This document shows, one piece after another, positions 43,728 through 47,058 of a stretch of 47,058 nt of DNA. How positions within the stretch are numbered: position 1 is the stretch's first letter; each line of letters opens with the position of its first letter. Made by a program: the position numbers and the translations under genes. This stretch comes from Rahnella ecdela. Lineage in GTDB: Bacteria > Pseudomonadota > Gammaproteobacteria > Enterobacterales > Enterobacteriaceae. Below the pieces are notes generated by a model. That model did no database searches. It was not told the origin of the DNA and was given only the letters and a program-made list of their open reading frames with translations. Where the stretch lies: the NCBI RefSeq assembly GCF_019049625.1, contig NZ_JAFMOY010000105.1, forward strand, positions 1 through 47,058. Reading direction: 5' to 3'.

Positions 43728-44617
43728 ACTACATTGCCGTAGATTGGGGTACCAGTAATTTCCGCGCGCTGAGTGTACGTAATGGCGTCGTCACACGCAT
43801 GGTTGAAGACACGTGCGGGGTGGGAAAATGCCAGCGCGAGCAGTTGCCTGATATTCTGCGCCAGCAATTGCTGCGCCTAAAGGATGCTTGGGACGCACAG
43901 CTCCCTGTTATTCTGTGTGGCATGATTGGCAGTAATATCGGCATTGCCGATGCCGGATACCTGGAGCTGCCACTCAGTTTTGCCGCCTTACTTGGCAAAG
44001 GTCGCGAGCTTAAGGGTGTACTCTCCAATCCCCTCACTTTGCGCCCGGGTATATGCGACCGCCGCGTTAATGAAGTGTGCCGGGGTGAGGAGATGCAACT
44101 CGCGGGCGCATTAACGTTAACCGATGCCAGCCGCTTCGCCGCCGTGGGGACGCACAGTAAATGGATAACCGTTGATCGCTCGAAACAGCAGGTTGAGAGC
44201 TTACGCACCCTCATGACCGGTGAACTTTATCATTTCGTTGTTAACCATTCAGTGGTGGGTAAAGGTCTGCCCGAACAAATAGATTCCACGTCGGCATTTA
44301 TCGACGGGGTCAACACTGCGCAATCTTTTGATTACCCTGCCAGTGATATTATTACCGAGCTATTTCGTAGCCGCGGGCGATATATTCTTGGTGCCATAGA
44401 GCCACGCCATGCCGCAAGCTACCTTTCAGGTTTACTTATTGGCTACGAAATCCTGACCGGGCAGCAAGAGAGTGAAAGTATCTGCTTTATCGGCAATCGC
44501 ACCTTGTTGTCACTGTATCGCCAGGCCTGCGATGTGCTATCTGTCAGTTGCACCACCCTTGAAGCTGAAACCACAATCATTGCCGGACTGAATGAGGTTT
44601 TTCGCGATGATCAATAG
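43724..44617 (+). CDS. dgoK: 2-dehydro-3-deoxygalactonokinase
   Basis: 297 residues, start overlapping the previous stop. MNYIAVDWGTSNFRALSV is the phosphate-binding start typical of DgoK, followed by CGMIGSNIGI, PGICDRRVNEVCRGEEMQLA, VGTHSKWITVD and the late LIGYEILTG. DgoK phosphorylates 2-keto-3-deoxygalactonate on O6 with ATP, in the cytoplasm. The next gene encodes the aldolase that cleaves the product, as in the dgo operon. Together with the dehydratase this gives a full phosphorylative DeLey-Doudoroff route to pyruvate and glyceraldehyde-3-phosphate. Confidence 0.9.
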   Translation: MNYIAVDWGTSNFRALSVRNGVVTRMVEDTCGVGKCQREQLPDILRQQLLRLKDAWDAQLPVILCGMIGSNIGIADAGYLELPLSFAALLGKGRELKGVLSNPLTLRPGICDRRVNEVCRGEEMQLAGALTLTDASRFAAVGTHSKWITVDRSKQQVESLRTLMTGELYHFVVNHSVVGKGLPEQIDSTSAFIDGVNTAQSFDYPASDIITELFRSRGRYILGAIEPRHAASYLSGLLIGYEILTGQQESESICFIGNRTLLSLYRQACDVLSVSCTTLEAETTIIAGLNEVFRDDQ

Positions 44618-45203
44618 TGCAAAAGTCGTCGCCATTCTGCGGGGGATCACCGCAGAGGAGGCGATAGAACATGTCGCCTGTCTCCTGGAATATGGTATCA
44701 ATACGGTGGAGATCACCACCAACTCCCCTGGCTGGGATCAGAGTGTGCAACAGATTAGTCACCAGTTTGGCGAACGGGTGCGAGTGGGAGCCGGGACGGT
44801 GCTCACGCCTGAGCAGGTAGAAACCAGTGCCTTACGCGGAGCAGGATTTATTTTAACGCCCAATCTTGATTTCCGTGTTGTCACGGCTGCAAAGCGTCAT
44901 GGTCTGGATATCTGTGCCGGCGTTTTTACCAGTAGCGAAATATTCTCGGCTTGTGAGATGGGAGTGGATGTGCTGAAAATTTTCCCTGCTGCGGCGCTGC
45001 CGGTTAACTATCCCCAATTGATCAAGGGCCCGCTGTCACAAGCAAGCCACTTCTGCGCAGTGGGGGGTGTTGATATTGAAAATGCATCCGATTATTTACA
45101 GTATTACGACAGCGTAGGAATTGGTTCTGCACTCTACCGTTGTGGGCAAAGTGTGGCGACTACGGCTGAACGCTGCCAGCAGTTACTACAGAATGGGAAA
45201 TGA
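44607..45203 (+). CDS. dgoA: 2-dehydro-3-deoxy-6-phosphogalactonate aldolase
   Basis: Start taken at ATG 44607 (MINSAKVVAILRGITAEEA), with GAGG nine bases upstream; an ATG at 44592 is closer in position but has a poorer site. 198 residues, usual for class I KDPG/KDPGal aldolases. VAILRGIT, VEITTNSPGWDQSV, RVGAGTVLTPEQV and ILTPNLDFRVV are family hallmarks. The Schiff-base lysine is in VLKIFPAAALP, and GIGSALYRCGQS closes the barrel. It splits KDPGal into pyruvate and glyceraldehyde-3-phosphate. It overlaps the end of dgoK by 11 bases. The last 18 bases overlap the convergent IclR gene. Confidence 0.92.
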   Translation: MINSAKVVAILRGITAEEAIEHVACLLEYGINTVEITTNSPGWDQSVQQISHQFGERVRVGAGTVLTPEQVETSALRGAGFILTPNLDFRVVTAAKRHGLDICAGVFTSSEIFSACEMGVDVLKIFPAAALPVNYPQLIKGPLSQASHFCAVGGVDIENASDYLQYYDSVGIGSALYRCGQSVATTAERCQQLLQNGK

Positions 45204-45875
45204 TTCTCTACTGATTTTCTGTGCTGCAGTCATTAAAAATTGGCGAAAACTATCAATATTGAGTTTGTCACCCTGAATATTAGACAATGCTATGGCTGCT
45301 TGCATGCCAGGAATAATACAGGCCAGTCGGTAATCTGTCTGGCTGTATACTTTTTCAAATACCTGATGTCGCCTTGCCTCTTGTATATCATTTTTCAACA
45401 AATTGTGGTCATGGACTCCAATGCGAGCGACTATTTCTTCATCACTCATGGCAGAGAGTAGTTTGATGCCAATGACTGAATCATGAATCGGATAGGACTC
45501 GTAATTTCCGATAGCACGGGCGATACTTTTCCCACCACGGGTATGGATTAAATACGTCACATTCTTCCCGCTTAATATACCAACAACAATAGAAACAGAG
45601 TGACTACCAATTTCCTCTAGCATTCCCAACACTGCGCTATAAAAGGTTGAGTTATGTATCGCACGGGCAGAGAGCTGGTGGATACCCATCCCTAGGCTAT
45701 ATTTTTTTCGTTTATCTTGCTCCACCATCTCCAGTGACAATAAAGTCTGCATCAACCGAGTGACTTTTGCTGAATCCAATTCCAAAGTCCGCCCCATCTC
45801 CCTGATACCTAAAGCACGATTTCCGGAGGACAATAATTTCAAACAACGAAATGCATCATAAACTGTGTTGTTCAT
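45186..45875 (-). CDS. IclR-family repressor of the sugar-acid operon
   Basis: Start taken at ATG 45875 (MNNTVYDAFRCLKLL), with GAGG six bases upstream; an earlier in-frame ATG at 45887 is possible. 229 residues. The N-terminal winged helix has IREMGRTLELDSAKVTRLMQ, then TLLSLEMVEQDKRKKYSLGM. The C-terminal effector-binding GAF-like domain begins near residue 75 and includes VTYLIHTRGGKSIARAIGNY. IclR proteins often repress adjacent carboxylate or sugar-acid operons and respond to an intermediate. It is convergent with dgoA and overlaps it by 18 bases. Its likely site is upstream of the transporter (40178-40196). Confidence 0.88.
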   Translation of the reverse strand: MNNTVYDAFRCLKLLSSGNRALGIREMGRTLELDSAKVTRLMQTLLSLEMVEQDKRKKYSLGMGIHQLSARAIHNSTFYSAVLGMLEEIGSHSVSIVVGILSGKNVTYLIHTRGGKSIARAIGNYESYPIHDSVIGIKLLSAMSDEEIVARIGVHDHNLLKNDIQEARRHQVFEKVYSQTDYRLACIIPGMQAAIALSNIQGDKLNIDSFRQFLMTAAQKISRESFPIL

Positions 45876-46030
45876 CTCATACCTCAATTATGGGAAGTGA
45901 TATTTATATCCCTCATTTAAACAGTGCTAAATAGCTTCGCAAAATAGTAGATCACTTAGAGGGAACTCAGCCCGGATTGTGCGATCTGATTAATCGCCAA
46001 AAAGAAACAAACCACCAACCGGACTGAGAG

Positions 46031-46245
46031 ATGCCGATCATAGCAGCTATCCCTGATGAAGAACGACTGTTGATGCGTTAAGAAGCACAGCAAACCCTCG
46101 ATAAAAATCATGCCGGACATCTCATTGCCATGCTGATGCTGCATCAGGGAATGACGGTCACCGACGTCGCCAGAATACTTTGCGCCGCCCGTTAATCCGT
46201 TGGAGGGTGGATAAATTGGTTTACCCAGTGTGCAGTCATGCCCCG
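46031..46245 (+). pseudogene. IS630-family transposase, 5' fragment
   Basis: ATG 46031 opens MPIIAAIPDEERLLMR, then a stop, then EAQQTLDKNHAGHLIAMLML, TVTDVARILCAAR, another stop, and SVGGWINWFTQ. These match the N-terminal helix-turn-helix part of IS630 transposases. Two in-frame stops and an abrupt end near 46245 show decay. Confidence 0.75.
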
Positions 46246-46249
46246 TCCT

Positions 46250-46475
46250 TCCGACCTTTGGCATTGAGAAAGTTGCGGATCGTGTCGCGCCTGGCTCGTT
46301 TCAGTTGTTGCAGACTGGGCCAGCGTGTAATCAGCTCACACAATAGTAAGCTACTCCGATGTGAGAACCACTCCAAGGGCTGAGGATAATACTGTTTATG
46401 TGTGTTGATTATCCGGTTCACAAAACGGCGTTTATCTTCAACCAGCTGACGGCGCTGCTCAACCAGTTGCTGGAG
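46250..46475 (-). pseudogene. IS110-family transposase fragment
   Basis: The minus strand reads QQLVEQRRQLVEDKRRFVNR, then YYPQPLEWFSHRSSLLLCEL and RARRDTIRNFLNAKG. It is an internal part of an IS110 transposase without stops, joined to the IS630 piece at about 46246. The same segment in worse condition lies at 18170-18330. Confidence 0.75.
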
Positions 46476-46572
46476 TAACTTAACTTAGAGGTAACCTAGA
46501 ACGAAGACCGGGCGAAGGTGGGGCGAAAAAATGACGAGAGTTATCAAGTTGCGCGTAAAACCTCGCCCTTTA

Positions 46573-46635
46573 TGAACTGCACCCCATAAATTGCACCTTA
46601 CTCAGTTAGTGTCCAACTTTTGGGGTGCAGTTCAT
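46573..46635. repeat. Inverted IS-end pair
   Basis: TGAACTGCACCCCA and its perfect complement TGGGGTGCAGTTCA, separated by about 35 bases. Both look like IS3-family ends (TG...CA). Two ends facing each other with almost nothing between could be a deleted element or a small non-autonomous one. Confidence 0.7.
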
Positions 46636-46967
46636 TTAGGGCGTGGAGTATGTCAAACGTAATCAATCACTTTGATTTCATCCGCGCGCTTCGTGTCGCC
46701 ACGATGGTGAGGTTTGGCCTTGTGCCATATCGTTCTCACTTGCCTGTCACTAAGCAAATACTTTTAGTTTATCCACACGCTCTTTCATCACATAAAAGGG
46801 TTGCATTCATTCCATTGCGCGTAGGCAGATTTTGTTTCTTTTCTATTGTGCCTGAGACAGGTGAACGCTGAAATTTGTGTTCAAATCGCATGGGTGATGA
46901 AGAACATTCGTTATAGTGGTTGCCACTGTTCCGACCCTGTAAATAATTCTGTGTAACTGCCATCGTA
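46636..46967. other. Unassigned sequence near right end
   Basis: About 330 bases. A plus-strand frame (46650-46871, MSNVINHFDFIRALRVATMV) is open for 73 codons but has a weak ribosome site and no motif I recognise; I do not call it a gene. Confidence 0.35.
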
Positions 46968-47058
46968 TTAAAGGTGAGCGCTCAGGCGGTCACCGAACTC
47001 GATAATAAAACGACTCATCGCCAGCCGCCAGTTTTGGATCGGCATACTCCATTTCTTT
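46968..47058 (-). mobile_element. IS256-family transposase, C-terminal end (runs off the window)
   Basis: The minus strand reads KKWSMPIQNWRLAMSRFIIE followed by FGDRLSAHL and a stop at 46968-46970. This is the conserved C-terminus of IS256-type (mutator) transposases. The gene continues beyond the window, so its integrity cannot be judged. Confidence 0.8.

Noticed and set aside
1-47058. CRISPR arrays, integrases and att sites
   Set aside because: No spaced direct repeats of 24-40 bp, no tyrosine or serine recombinase gene and no tRNA-end duplication could be found by reading.

Overview
The window looks like an accessory (genomic-island) stretch of an Enterobacterales chromosome, or less likely a large plasmid. 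Evidence for the host group is protein resemblance only: an EsaI/EsaR-type quorum-sensing pair, an H-NS paralogue, YeaR/YoaG homologues, E-group colicin immunity proteins, and FNR, NsrR, Fur and LexA sites matching the enterobacterial consensus. I cannot name a species. Scattered insertion-sequence remnants (IS3, IS110, IS630, IS256 families) lie at both ends and at internal junctions. No tRNA, rRNA, integrase or CRISPR array was recognised.

Layout. (1) About 1-900: IS wreckage. (2) 894-18160: a block of putative anti-phage genes. It holds two giant nuclease-plus-NTPase proteins on the minus strand (an HNH-NACHT protein and a PD-(D/E)xK-STAND protein), then on the plus strand an unrecognised 1238-residue helical-repeat protein whose 5' end lies in a 50-bp tandem duplication, a phage- or island-type pseudogene, and a ComEC-like metallo-beta-lactamase-fold protein. 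The block lies between two direct copies of a 26-bp IS end, and the first copy supplies the stop codon of the HNH-NACHT gene. (3) 18.1-21.3 kb: IS scraps, an H-NS paralogue, the C-terminal half of a type I restriction subunit HsdR, and an orphan restriction controller (C) protein with a recognisable C-box. (4) 22.5-25.7 kb: a Tat-exported cysteine-type sulfatase and its anaerobic radical-SAM maturase. (5) 26.1-27.8 kb: a convergent, overlapping AHL synthase/receptor pair of the EsaI/EsaR class with a divergent candidate small RNA resembling the EsaS/YenS arrangement. (6) 28.3-32.9 kb: a colicin/S-pyocin-type DNase bacteriocin under LexA and Fur sites with its immunity gene, then a silent second toxin module (broken by one in-frame stop) with its presumed immunity gene, then an orphan E3-type immunity gene. 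(7) 33.4-36.0 kb: three YeaR-family (DUF1971) genes, a SAM methyltransferase and a YoaG homologue; the first promoter has a perfect FNR box next to a perfect NsrR operator. (8) 36.3-38.1 kb: a small secreted protein and two GNAT acetyltransferases among inverted repeats. (9) 38.4-45.9 kb: a LysR regulator with a truncated MBL-fold gene, then a five-gene sugar-acid catabolic operon (MHS transporter, enolase-superfamily dehydratase, DapA-family enzyme, 2-keto-3-deoxy-galactonokinase, 2-keto-3-deoxy-6-phosphogalactonate aldolase) with a convergent IclR regulator. (10) 46.0-47.06 kb: IS remnants.

How the parts work together. The left third is defence against foreign DNA, partly decayed. The middle is competition and signalling (bacteriocin, quorum sensing, sulfatase). 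The right is metabolism: a nitrosative/anaerobic response cluster and a sugar-acid pathway with two possible ways to cleave the keto-deoxy intermediate. The observations I rate highest are the paired nuclease-NTPase genes, the silent second toxin with extra immunity genes, the FNR/NsrR-controlled split TehB-like YeaR-methyltransferase operon, and the candidate quorum-controlled small RNA.
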